From Spirochaetia bacterium (GTDB lineage Bacteria; Spirochaetota; Spirochaetia; Treponematales; Treponemataceae), in the NCBI GenBank assembly GCA_900769975.1, contig CAAGIR010000055.1:1-11305 (forward strand): a stretch of 11,305 nucleotides of DNA, read 5' to 3'. The notes under the pieces were generated by a model. The model was not told the DNA's origin and searched no databases. It saw only the letters and a list, made by a program, of their open reading frames with translations. Shown piece by piece: positions 1-6,848 of the stretch. Each line of letters starts with the position of its first letter. Within the stretch, counting starts at the first letter, position 1. The translations under genes were made by a program, and so were the position numbers.

Positions 1-639
1 GTCAGCTCCTTTCACCTTGGGTTCGCCGGTCAGACAGAGGGTATTATGCTCGAAGAGGACTTCTATCTTGGGATTGGTGAGCACACGCTGCTGCATGATG
101 TCTGATGCGCGGAGATAGGGTTTGCGGACAATCATATACACCTTTTTGCAGAGCCCTGCGAGATAGGATGCCTCCTCACAGGCGGTGTCTCCGCCTCCGA
201 CTACGGCAACGGTCTTGTTGCGATAGAAGAAGCCGTCGCAGGTGGCGCATGCCGACACGCCGCGCCCTTTGTACTCCTCCTCGGAGGGGATACCAAGGAA
301 CTTAGCACTTGCACCCGTGGCGATGATGACCGTCTCTGCGTCCATCTCTTTGCCGTCTTCCAGCCATACCTTCTTGGGGGTAGTGCTGAAATCCACTTTG
401 GTTACGACACCTTCAACAAACTGCGTGCCGAAGCGCTCTGCTTGACGGCGGAGGTCGTCCATCATCTGGAAAGGTGCCACGCCCTCGGGGTAGCCCGGGA
501 AATTCTCTACTTCTGTGGTGATCATCAACTGCCCGCCCACCTGGGGACCATCGATGAGGACGGGGGATAAGTTAGCACGTGCGGCATAGATAGCCGCTGT
601 ATAGCCGGCAGGACCGGAACCAATAATTAAGCAATCCAT
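1..639 (-). CDS. trxB: Thioredoxin reductase (NADPH), 3' part beyond window
   Basis: This is the first 213 residues of a flavoprotein that uses NADPH to reduce thioredoxin in the cytoplasm. The protein opens directly with the FAD-binding motif GSGPAGYTAAIYA (GxGxxG at residues 7-12), followed by GGQL near 35-38 and the ATG motif at 107-109. The redox-active pair is CATC (Cys131 and Cys134), the signature of low-molecular-weight bacterial TrxB. The NADPH-binding motif GGGDTACEEA is at 148-157, and basic residues that would contact the 2'-phosphate follow at 172-177. The family is usually about 310 residues, so roughly 100 residues lie outside the left edge. ATG at 639 is the only sensible start: an in-frame TAA lies just upstream and the FAD motif begins at residue 7. 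Identification is by motif and is strong; the open 3' end is a window effect, not a truncation. Confidence 0.95.
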   Translation of the reverse strand, partial: MDCLIIGSGPAGYTAAIYAARANLSPVLIDGPQVGGQLMITTEVENFPGYPEGVAPFQMMDDLRRQAERFGTQFVEGVVTKVDFSTTPKKVWLEDGKEMDAETVIIATGASAKFLGIPSEEEYKGRGVSACATCDGFFYRNKTVAVVGGGDTACEEASYLAGLCKKVYMIVRKPYLRASDIMQQRVLTNPKIEVLFEHNTLCLTGEPKVKGAD

Positions 640-650
640 CTTTGGTATTT

Positions 651-679
651 ACGATTTGACGATTTACGAATTACGATTT
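651..679. repeat. Heptanucleotide tandem array (ACGATTT)
   Basis: Four copies of a 7-bp unit close to ACGATTT lie just upstream of trxB: 651-657, 659-665 (after one extra G), 666-672 (ACGAATT) and 673-679. They sit in the leader between the trxB start and the nuclease gene. No protein is encoded. A second heptamer array of different sequence lies at 6800-6848. Confidence 0.8.
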
Positions 680-808
680 TTCGGAGTGATCGGTATAATC
701 TGAGTTATCGGAGTATGTGGGAACCGCTATAGACAAACACTTTTGCAACAGGTTGATGACAATAAGGTAGTGTATGCTATTTTTCTGCACATGCGATTTC
801 TTATGTAT
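680..808. other. Intergenic gap between nuclease gene and trxB
   Basis: No gene, RNA or clear terminator is visible here. The left part (681-716) holds degenerate copies of a TCGGAG / TCTGAGTTATCGGA motif. The 14 bases at 699-712 are identical to 5832-5845, inside the acidic linker of ftsK. I find no convincing TAnnTTTG promoter for trxB on the minus strand, so trxB may depend on read-through from upstream. Confidence 0.5.
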
Positions 809-1960
809 TTATAGTTCCATATGGTTTGTTGTTACTATTTCAAGCAACTCTTCTATGCACTTTCCCATCTCTTTCGCTACTTCGCCGGAATAAATATCCA
901 TAAAAGTATCTATGTTCGTCCAATAACGATACTTTTCCATCCATTTCCATGCAGTCCACGTGTTGGTGGTACCATATCCATTTTTACTAAAAATGTTCGT
1001 GTAATCTTCCTCCGATTGACCTATGATACCATAACACAAATCTGTTGTACCGCTAAGTCTTTCAAATTCAAATGTAACGGAACAATGTTTCCAATCAGGT
1101 ATAGTTATAGTAATACCCCCATAATTTCCTCTGCAATAGGTACATTCGGTTATGTTGTAACCTAAATTTTTTAATTGTTCACATAGGACGTTTTCTACCA
1201 AATACTGCTTAGTGGCAAACAAATTTTCGGCAATCTCCCATGCTTGCGGAAAATTGGCTTCTGCAGACAAGAGTTTCGTAAGTGCGTCTTTATTCTCTTC
1301 CATCGTATTTTGATTTGTAAGTTGCTGTAATACATTGATATATTGAACAATCACTTCCCGCACACGCGGTTTATCAAATGCAAGTTGCGCACATTGTTGC
1401 AGCCAAGGAATAATATGGTCTCGATAAGAAATACATCGATAATCGTTCTTTTTGCTGTCTAATTCACCTATGGAGTCTTCGCTTGGTTCATGCCCGTCCA
1501 ATGTGAGATAAAGCAGGGCAAAGCCATCCTTGTATGTTTGACAACCGAAAGTGTGATAGCGAGTCATTTGCCCCGATTGGTCGCCTGCCCATATTTTATT
1601 TTCTATGATAATAGCACGGCTATTGTCGGCATCGGTAACGAGAATATCAATCCTGCCGCCCTCTGTATCGGTGACAGTTCCGATAGTATGCTCTGTTTCC
1701 ACCTTAGCATGGGTTGTGTCTATCTGCAACGAAACATTGTTGCATGCGAGAAAGGCTTTTAGAAAGGCATCTTTCATCCCGTGGTCAGCATTGGGATTAA
1801 GCAATGTTGCCAAAAACGCAGAGTGCATCAGTTCCTGATTATACACCCCTAATACATTAAAGACGTTGTACAATTCGCCACGTCGATAAGCTTCTTCTCG
1901 CTGTTGCTTGTCTTTTTCAACAATCAGTCGGACTTCCGAGAGTAATTTTTCCAGTTCCAT
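809..1960 (-). CDS. PD-(D/E)XK nuclease superfamily protein (PDDEXK_4-like)
   Basis: A 383-residue protein with the core of a RecB-like PD-(D/E)XK nuclease fold. The conserved N-terminal block NQELMHSAFLATLLNP (residues 41-56) is typical of the PDDEXK_4 group. The catalytic core follows: GRIDILV with Asp105, then IIIENKIWA with Glu120-Asn121-Lys122 (the ExK motif), then QMTRY with Gln131 and Tyr135, matching the QxxxY motif of RecB-type nucleases. All metal-binding residues expected for activity are present. The C-terminal half (about 230-383) is aromatic-rich and unrecognised; it could bind DNA or a partner. No signal peptide or membrane segment is seen. The gene is much more A+T-rich than its neighbours (one sampled 60-base line is 35% G+C against 53% in ftsK) and is preceded by an 80-bp A+T-rich stretch, suggesting transfer. 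Such proteins are often found as orphans or in defence islands; the substrate is unknown and a defence role is inference only. Confidence 0.8.
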   Translation of the reverse strand: MELEKLLSEVRLIVEKDKQQREEAYRRGELYNVFNVLGVYNQELMHSAFLATLLNPNADHGMKDAFLKAFLACNNVSLQIDTTHAKVETEHTIGTVTDTEGGRIDILVTDADNSRAIIIENKIWAGDQSGQMTRYHTFGCQTYKDGFALLYLTLDGHEPSEDSIGELDSKKNDYRCISYRDHIIPWLQQCAQLAFDKPRVREVIVQYINVLQQLTNQNTMEENKDALTKLLSAEANFPQAWEIAENLFATKQYLVENVLCEQLKNLGYNITECTYCRGNYGGITITIPDWKHCSVTFEFERLSGTTDLCYGIIGQSEEDYTNIFSKNGYGTTNTWTAWKWMEKYRYWTNIDTFMDIYSGEVAKEMGKCIEELLEIVTTNHMEL

Positions 1961-2045
1961 ATCATTTAAAAATTAGTTATTAAATATTTTATTTAATTAC
2001 TTCAATAAAGTTTATTTTATTTAATCATTTAACCTCATTTTTGAT
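1961..2045. other. A+T-rich spacer upstream of nuclease gene
   Basis: About 80 bp of mostly A and T separate lolA from the nuclease gene. It contains an 11-bp direct repeat, TTTTATTTAAT, at 1987-1997 and 2015-2025. It probably holds the promoter of the nuclease gene, but no box matches the Bacteroidota TAnnTTTG consensus on the minus strand. It contrasts sharply with the roughly 50% G+C of the surrounding block. Confidence 0.45.
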
Positions 2046-2050
2046 ATGCC

Positions 2051-2698
2051 TCAGCGCAAATCGTTGAGGAAGGCATCGGGTTTGGTGAGGGTGAAAGAGG
2101 GGATGTTGGTAGTGTAGGTGGGGTTGGTGAGGCGGAGCGTGGTCTGCTGCTTGCCTTCTTTGACTTCTACAGACAGGGGTAACATCGTCTCTTTCTGTAT
2201 GCGGAGCGTGAAACGCTGAATGCCTGTGGTCTGGTCGTTGGGGGTTAGGGTGATGGTGATGTTAGTGGTGGTATTAGCCCCGCCCCCTTGCTTTCTCCCC
2301 GCAGGCGGGACGCCTGCGTCCCCGGTGGATGGTTGCTCGGTGATGGTGCAGACTTTGGATAGGGCTTGGGCATAGAGGAAAGGATTGGCTTCCATGAGTT
2401 CTTTCTCGGTGGGAGTAGAGAGGGTTAGTTCATCGGTGGCGGTGCTATACACATAGAGCGTTTTGCCATCGTATGCCGCCTCTATGTCAAACATCTCCAG
2501 CGTGAAGCGGTCGCCACGCATGGTGATAGTGCCCGGGTAGTTCATCGGTTGCGATGCACCCTCGCTGATAGTAATCACGAAATCAGACTGCAAAGTATTT
2601 TCCGCGAGGGTTTGTAGAAAAGTGTCGAGGGTGGCTGCCGTCGCGTTGGTGAGCAAGCAGGGGAGGGACAACAATATAGAAACAAAGAATTTTCTCAT
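2051..2698 (-). CDS. lolA: LolA-like periplasmic lipoprotein carrier protein
   Basis: A 215-residue secreted protein. It begins with a classical signal peptide (MRKFF, a hydrophobic run, cleavage after NATA, Ala21). The mature part fits the Bacteroidota LolA-like family: an amphipathic N-terminal helix (LDTFLQTLAEN), a strand pair with PGTITMRGDRFTLEM (55-69), then AAYDGKTLYVYS (74-85) and the STPTEKELMEANPF block (94-107). The family forms an open beta-barrel that carries lipoproteins through the periplasm from the LolCDE transporter to the outer membrane. An odd low-complexity insert, GDAGVPPAGRKQGGG (126-140), is encoded by a palindromic repeat and lies between two beta-strand segments, so it probably forms a surface loop. 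The start ATG at 2698 is fixed by the signal peptide. The gene follows the ftsK relic by 44 bp and is probably cotranscribed with ftsK. Confidence 0.85.
   Translation of the reverse strand: MRKFFVSILLSLPCLLTNATAATLDTFLQTLAENTLQSDFVITISEGASQPMNYPGTITMRGDRFTLEMFDIEAAYDGKTLYVYSTATDELTLSTPTEKELMEANPFLYAQALSKVCTITEQPSTGDAGVPPAGRKQGGGANTTTNITITLTPNDQTTGIQRFTLRIQKETMLPLSVEVKEGKQQTTLRLTNPTYTTNIPSFTLTKPDAFLNDLR
2297..2325. repeat. REP-like G+C-rich palindrome inside lolA
   Basis: Two overlapping perfect hairpins share the same bases. GCAGGCG (2301-2307) pairs with CGCCTGC (2311-2317), and GGGACGC (2307-2313) pairs with GCGTCCC (2316-2322). On the minus strand this reads in frame as GDAGVPPAG within LolA. 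I recall this peptide from translated REP-like palindromes in unrelated bacteria; that comparison is from memory. Confidence 0.6.
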
Positions 2699-2742
2699 TT
2701 TTTCATATTTTTATTGTGCTGCCGTAAACCACGCCTTGTTGG

Positions 2743-2810
2743 TTAGTTGGCGTTGAGATCTTGAAGGAGTTTCTCGAGTTGGTCGAGGTCGGTGATGAGC
2801 ACGTCTCGTC
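2743..2810 (-). pseudogene. Relic of the ftsK 3' end
   Basis: Read on the minus strand, this piece encodes RDVLITDLDQLEKLLQ followed by DLNAN and a TAA stop. That is the same as the last 21 residues of the full-length FtsK ending at 4172. It is out of frame with the motor-only copy upstream, which stops at 2811 after ...VPEGV. A deletion has therefore removed about 70 codons, including the whole gamma domain, and left a few filler bases (about 2811-2817) at the junction. The bases after its stop lead straight into lolA, so this was probably the original ftsK-lolA junction. Confidence 0.85.
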
Positions 2811-4091
2811 TTAGACACCTTCGGGCACACACTCGGGCAGTTGGTAAATCCCGAGATAGCGTTGCTTCTCGATATGCTCCACCACGGCATCTACTTCAGG
2901 GGTATCGATAAATGCGCATTGGACACGGGTTACGTTGCCGTTAGCGGAATAGAGCATGTCGCCCCGTCCGATGAGTTGCTCCGCACCCTTGGTGTCGAGC
3001 ACGGTGCGAGAGTCAATAGTGGACGCAGTGCGGAAAGCGATACGGGTAGGAATATTCGCCTTGATGACACCCGTAACGATGTTCACGGACGGGCGCTGGG
3101 TAGTGAGAATCATGTGCATACCCACCGCGCGGGCTTTCTGCGTGATGCGGACGATAGGGGTCTCGACCTGTTTACCTGCTTGCATGGTGAAATCGCCGTA
3201 CTCGTCAATGACGATGACGATATAGGGCAAGAAATGGTGGTGAAGATTGTCGGCAATGAGTTTCTCCGAATCAAGACCATGCTCGAGGAACTTGTCGTTG
3301 TAATCCATGATATTTCGCACACCGGCATCCATGAGCAGTTTGTAGCGGTTCTCCATCTCGATAACGAGGGAGTTGAGCGTATTGATAACCTTCTCGCAGT
3401 CGGTGAGTATGAAGTCTTCCTCCTCTACATCGGGCATGGCAGCGAGATAGTAGCGACTAAGGGCTTTGTAGGACGCGAACTCCACCATCTTGGGGTCCAC
3501 CAATACGAGTTTCAACTCTGCGGGGCTCTTCTTGTAGAACAAGGAAGTGAGTATGGCGTTGACGGCTACAGACTTACCTTGTCCCGTAGCACCGGCAATG
3601 AGGAGGTGCGGGGTCTTGGCGAGGTCGAACATGAAGACCTCGTTGGTGATGGTGCGCCCGATAGCCACGGGAAGGTGCATCTCCTGCTCTTTTTGGAAAC
3701 GCTCGGAGGCAATAACAGAGTGCATGCTGACCACTTGCGGCTTCTCGTTGGGTACCTCAATGCCGATGGCGTCTTTACTCGGCATGGGGGCGATGATACG
3801 GATAGACATGGCGGAGAGCATGATGTCCTCCTCAAGTTTTTTGATTTGGGTGATACCGGCACCGTTTTTTGGCACTATCTCGTAAAGGGTAACGGTATGT
3901 CCGACGGTTGTTTTGATAGACTCTGTCTCAATGCCGTAGTGGCGGAGGGCGGTAACGATGCGGGTACCGTTGGCGCGTTGCTCGTCTTGGTCAATGACGG
4001 GCATAGTCTCGTTGTCATAGACTTTGAGCAAGTCAAGCGCGGGGAACACAAAAGAGTCGTTTAGACAGGAATCATTTTTAGAGCAGTTCAT
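2811..4091 (-). CDS. FtsK-like motor-only paralogue (truncated ftsK duplicate)
   Basis: A 426-residue copy of the alpha-beta translocase motor of FtsK, about 85% identical by eye to residues 369-781 of the full-length protein next door. It lacks the membrane segments, the acidic linker and the C-terminal gamma domain that reads polarity sequences. A new N-terminus, MNCSKNDSCLNDSFV, joins at FPALDLLKVYDNE. Walker A GATGQGKS (residues 167-174) and Walker B IVIVIDE (Asp296-Glu297) are unchanged, as is MILTTQRPSV. The reading frame is open throughout. Many base differences from ftsK fall at third codon positions, and there is a clean two-codon gap near residue 95, suggesting protein-level constraint rather than free decay. 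If expressed it would be a soluble hexameric ATPase, or would mix with full-length FtsK. Start ATG at 4091 has an in-frame TAA just upstream. It could instead be a young pseudogene that has not yet lost its frame. Confidence 0.75.
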   Translation of the reverse strand: MNCSKNDSCLNDSFVFPALDLLKVYDNETMPVIDQDEQRANGTRIVTALRHYGIETESIKTTVGHTVTLYEIVPKNGAGITQIKKLEEDIMLSAMSIRIIAPMPSKDAIGIEVPNEKPQVVSMHSVIASERFQKEQEMHLPVAIGRTITNEVFMFDLAKTPHLLIAGATGQGKSVAVNAILTSLFYKKSPAELKLVLVDPKMVEFASYKALSRYYLAAMPDVEEEDFILTDCEKVINTLNSLVIEMENRYKLLMDAGVRNIMDYNDKFLEHGLDSEKLIADNLHHHFLPYIVIVIDEYGDFTMQAGKQVETPIVRITQKARAVGMHMILTTQRPSVNIVTGVIKANIPTRIAFRTASTIDSRTVLDTKGAEQLIGRGDMLYSANGNVTRVQCAFIDTPEVDAVVEHIEKQRYLGIYQLPECVPEGV

Positions 4092-4171
4092 AGTATTATT
4101 GTTTTTTTATGTTCTTCGGAATTATCAGGATTTTCCGAGTCTTATCTTTTGATTAGACCTCAGTTTTATGG
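4092..4171. other. Spacer between ftsK and its duplicate, with linker-like remnant
   Basis: This 80-bp gap carries no gene. On the minus strand, 4137-4099 reads DSENPDNSEEHKK, resembling the SDNSENSENSD linker of FtsK, before a TGA that overlaps the ATG of the motor-only copy. It may be a relic of the linker, or one more copy of the TCGGAATTATC-type dispersed repeat also seen at 681-716. No promoter consensus is visible. Confidence 0.45.
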
Positions 4172-6787
4172 TTAGTTGGCGTTGAGGTCTTGGAGGAGTT
4201 TCTCGAGTTGGTCGAGGTCGGTGATGAGCACGTCTCGTCCTTTGGGACCTTTGTTGGGGCCTACTATACCTGCGGCTTCCAGTTGGTCGGAGAGTTTGCC
4301 TGCGCGGTTGTAGCCTATCTCGAAGGCACGTTGGAGACGGGAGGTGGAGCCCTCCTGCTTGCTGACCACGTAGCGTGCTACGTCGGCGAACATCGGGTCA
4401 AGCCGCTTCATATCCACGCTGCCGGGTGCGAGTGCTTCCTCGGCGCCCTCGGGCACGTATTCGGGCAGTTGGTAGGGCTCAAAATAGCGTTGCTGCTTTT
4501 CAATATGCTCGACCACCGCATCCACCTCGGGGGTGTCCACGAAGGCGCACTGGATACGGGTTACGTTACCGTTGGCGGAGTAGAGCATGTCGCCGCGTCC
4601 GATGAGTTGCTCTGCGCCCTTGGTGTCGAGCACGGTGCGGGAGTCGATGACGGACTGTGTGCGGAGGGCGATACGAGTCGGGATATTCGCCTTGATGACA
4701 CCCGTAACGATGTTCACAGACGGGCGCTGGGTGGCGAGAATCATGTGCATACCCACGGCACGGGCTTTCTGCGTGATACGGGCGATGGGGGTCTCGACCT
4801 GCTTGCCTGCCTGCATGATGAAATCGCCGTACTCGTCGATGACGATGACAATATAAGGCAGGAACTGGTGGTGGAGGCTATCGGCAACGAGTTTCTCGGG
4901 GTTGAGGCGGCGTTTGACGAACTTATCGTTGTAGTCTTCGAGGTTGCGCACGCCAGCATCCATGAGCAGTTTGTAGCGGTTCTCCATCTCGATGACGAGG
5001 GAGTTGAGGGTGTTGATGACCTTGTCGCAGTCGGTGATGATGATGTCTTTCTCCTCGACGTCGGGCATGGCAGCGAGGTAGTGGCGGCAGAGGGCTTTGT
5101 AGGGCGTGAACTCTACCATCTTGGGGTCCACGAGGACCATCTTGAGTTCTGCGGGGTGCTTCTTGTAGAGCAGGGAGGTGAGTATGGCATTGATTGCCAC
5201 GGACTTACCTTGCCCCGTGGCACCTGCGACGAGGAGGTGGGGGGTCTTGGCGAGGTCAAACATAAAGACCTCGTTGGTAATGGTGCGCCCTATAGCCACG
5301 GGGAGGCGCATCTTCTGCTCGTCTTGGAAGCGTTTGGAGGCGATGACGGAGTGCATGCTGACCACTTGCGGTTTCTCGTTGGGCACCTCGATGCCGACGG
5401 TGCCTTTGCCGGGCATGGGGGCGATGATACGGATACCCGTGGCGGAGAGGGAGAGCATGATGTCGTTCTCGAGGTTCTGGATTTTAGCAACGCGAACACC
5501 TGCTTTCGGCACTATCTCGTAGAGGGTTACGGTGGGTCCGACGGTGGCTTTGATAGACTCTATCTCGATGCCGTAGTTGCGGAGGGTAGTAACGATACGA
5601 GTGCCGTTGGCTCGCTGCTCGTCTTGGTCGATGACAGGCATGGTCTCGTTGTCGTACACTTTGAGGAGGTCAAGCGCGGGGAACTTGAAGTACTCGAGGT
5701 CTTTGCGGGGGTCGTAGGGACCGAGTTTGGCGAGGATGGCTTCCGGGGAGTTGTCCTCGGCGAGTTCTACGGGCTTGGTGTCAGCGATTTTTACTTCCTC
5801 TTCATCGGCGGGGTCGGAGTTTTCTGAGTTTTCTGAGTTATCGGAATCCTCGAAATCCTCGGAGATTTCGGAGTCCTCGGCGGGATCTGTTTGCTCAACG
5901 GGTTCGGCGGTGGGGGCATCGATGGTGAAGGTGATGTTGCCGTCGAGGGTGTCTTCTGCGGTGGGGGCAGGGGAATCCACGGAGATTTCTATGGTGGGGG
6001 CGGTAGGATCGATAGGCTCGATCGTTTCTATAGTATCTATAGGGTCTATAGAATCATCTATGGTTACTTCCGTTTGCTGTACGGGTTTGGGTTTTCGGCG
6101 GAAGAGTTGCTTGATGCGTACGAGGAGACGGCGGCAACGGTAGATGAACTGCCTGTCTGCTAACACAAAGAATATCAGCAGCGTAACAAGCAAGACGATT
6201 ATCATGCCGACGGGCTGTATATAGGAGTTGAGCCATTGGCTGAAGCAAGCACCGAAAGCGCCACCCCACCGGAATGTGCCGGTGCCAATCATGATTTGCA
6301 TGAAGCCAAGTGCGATTGCGCCCCATAGAAGCCAGAAGGTGGTACAGACAAAGGCGCGGAGCGGGGATTCGAAACGCACTTTGAGGCAATAGAGCCCATA
6401 GACCACCAGCAGGAGGATGAGCACGATAGAGACGAGTCCGAAAGAGCCGTCGATGAGGAAATCCGCGAGTGCGGCTCCCGGGAGACCGAGGATGTTGCGT
6501 ATCTCACCGCGGTGCTCACGGCGATCGGCGCGGGACATGTCGAGCAGCGACTGGTCTGCCGTGCCCGTGAAGAAGAAAGAGATGTAAGCTACTAAAAGGA
6601 AGAGGGCTATCGCCAAGAGCACTACGCCCGAGATGACGCGGGTGCGAGGGTCAAGACAGAAAGCGCGCACCTGTTGCCACCAAGGGGTTTTCTCCACTTG
6701 GATTGTTTGAGAGTCTTCTGCTGAGGTGATGCGTGTGCCGAAGCGTGTCGGCATGTCAGGGTCTTTTCTTATGGGTTTACGAGGCAT
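4172..6787 (-). CDS. ftsK: DNA translocase FtsK
   Basis: An 871-residue septal DNA pump that clears and aligns the chromosome terminus during division, normally with XerCD at dif. The N-terminal domain has four predicted membrane helices (about 52-73, 115-135, 146-168, 192-210). A long acidic, low-complexity linker follows (about 240-350), including repeats such as IDPIDTIETIEPID and SDNSENSENSD. The alpha domain starts near FPALDLLKVYDNE (369). The beta RecA-like motor has Walker A GATGQGKS (522-529) and Walker B IVIVIDE (Asp651-Glu652). The C-terminal gamma winged helix (about 796-853) contains LDPMFADVARYVV, STSRLQRAFEIGYNRAGKLS and AAGIVGPNKG, the part that reads KOPS-type sequences. Length and domain order are normal. 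The ATG at 6787 follows the kinase stop by 57 bp, with no promoter between, so the two genes are likely cotranscribed. The copy downstream arose from this gene or its ancestor by tandem duplication. Confidence 0.97.
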   Translation of the reverse strand: MPRKPIRKDPDMPTRFGTRITSAEDSQTIQVEKTPWWQQVRAFCLDPRTRVISGVVLLAIALFLLVAYISFFFTGTADQSLLDMSRADRREHRGEIRNILGLPGAALADFLIDGSFGLVSIVLILLLVVYGLYCLKVRFESPLRAFVCTTFWLLWGAIALGFMQIMIGTGTFRWGGAFGACFSQWLNSYIQPVGMIIVLLVTLLIFFVLADRQFIYRCRRLLVRIKQLFRRKPKPVQQTEVTIDDSIDPIDTIETIEPIDPTAPTIEISVDSPAPTAEDTLDGNITFTIDAPTAEPVEQTDPAEDSEISEDFEDSDNSENSENSDPADEEEVKIADTKPVELAEDNSPEAILAKLGPYDPRKDLEYFKFPALDLLKVYDNETMPVIDQDEQRANGTRIVTTLRNYGIEIESIKATVGPTVTLYEIVPKAGVRVAKIQNLENDIMLSLSATGIRIIAPMPGKGTVGIEVPNEKPQVVSMHSVIASKRFQDEQKMRLPVAIGRTITNEVFMFDLAKTPHLLVAGATGQGKSVAINAILTSLLYKKHPAELKMVLVDPKMVEFTPYKALCRHYLAAMPDVEEKDIIITDCDKVINTLNSLVIEMENRYKLLMDAGVRNLEDYNDKFVKRRLNPEKLVADSLHHQFLPYIVIVIDEYGDFIMQAGKQVETPIARITQKARAVGMHMILATQRPSVNIVTGVIKANIPTRIALRTQSVIDSRTVLDTKGAEQLIGRGDMLYSANGNVTRIQCAFVDTPEVDAVVEHIEKQQRYFEPYQLPEYVPEGAEEALAPGSVDMKRLDPMFADVARYVVSKQEGSTSRLQRAFEIGYNRAGKLSDQLEAAGIVGPNKGPKGRDVLITDLDQLEKLLQDLNAN

Positions 6788-6799
6788 AGGCAGTTGGTG

Positions 6800-6848
6800 G
6801 TTTCAAGTTTCAAGTTGCAGGTTTCAAGTTGCAAGTTTCAGGTTTCAG
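6800..6848. repeat. Heptanucleotide tandem array (GTTTCAA)
   Basis: Seven contiguous 7-bp units fill the gap between ftsK and the kinase gene: GTTTCAA, GTTTCAA, GTTGCAG, GTTTCAA, GTTGCAA, GTTTCAG, GTTTCAG. A decayed eighth (GTTCTGG) lies at 6849-6855. The array enters the 3' end of the kinase gene and supplies its stop codon (6847-6845). Unit number may vary between strains by slippage. Confidence 0.9.

Noticed and set aside
2841..4064. Long plus-strand ORF (407 codons) opposite the motor-only ftsK copy
   Set aside because: It is exactly antisense to a clear FtsK motor. The translation is rich in His, Gly, Asp and Val with no family pattern; codon bias on the real strand keeps it open.
4190..5827. 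Long plus-strand ORF (545 codons) opposite ftsK
   Set aside because: This is the same antisense effect. Its similarity to the ORF at 2841-4064 only reflects the ftsK duplication.
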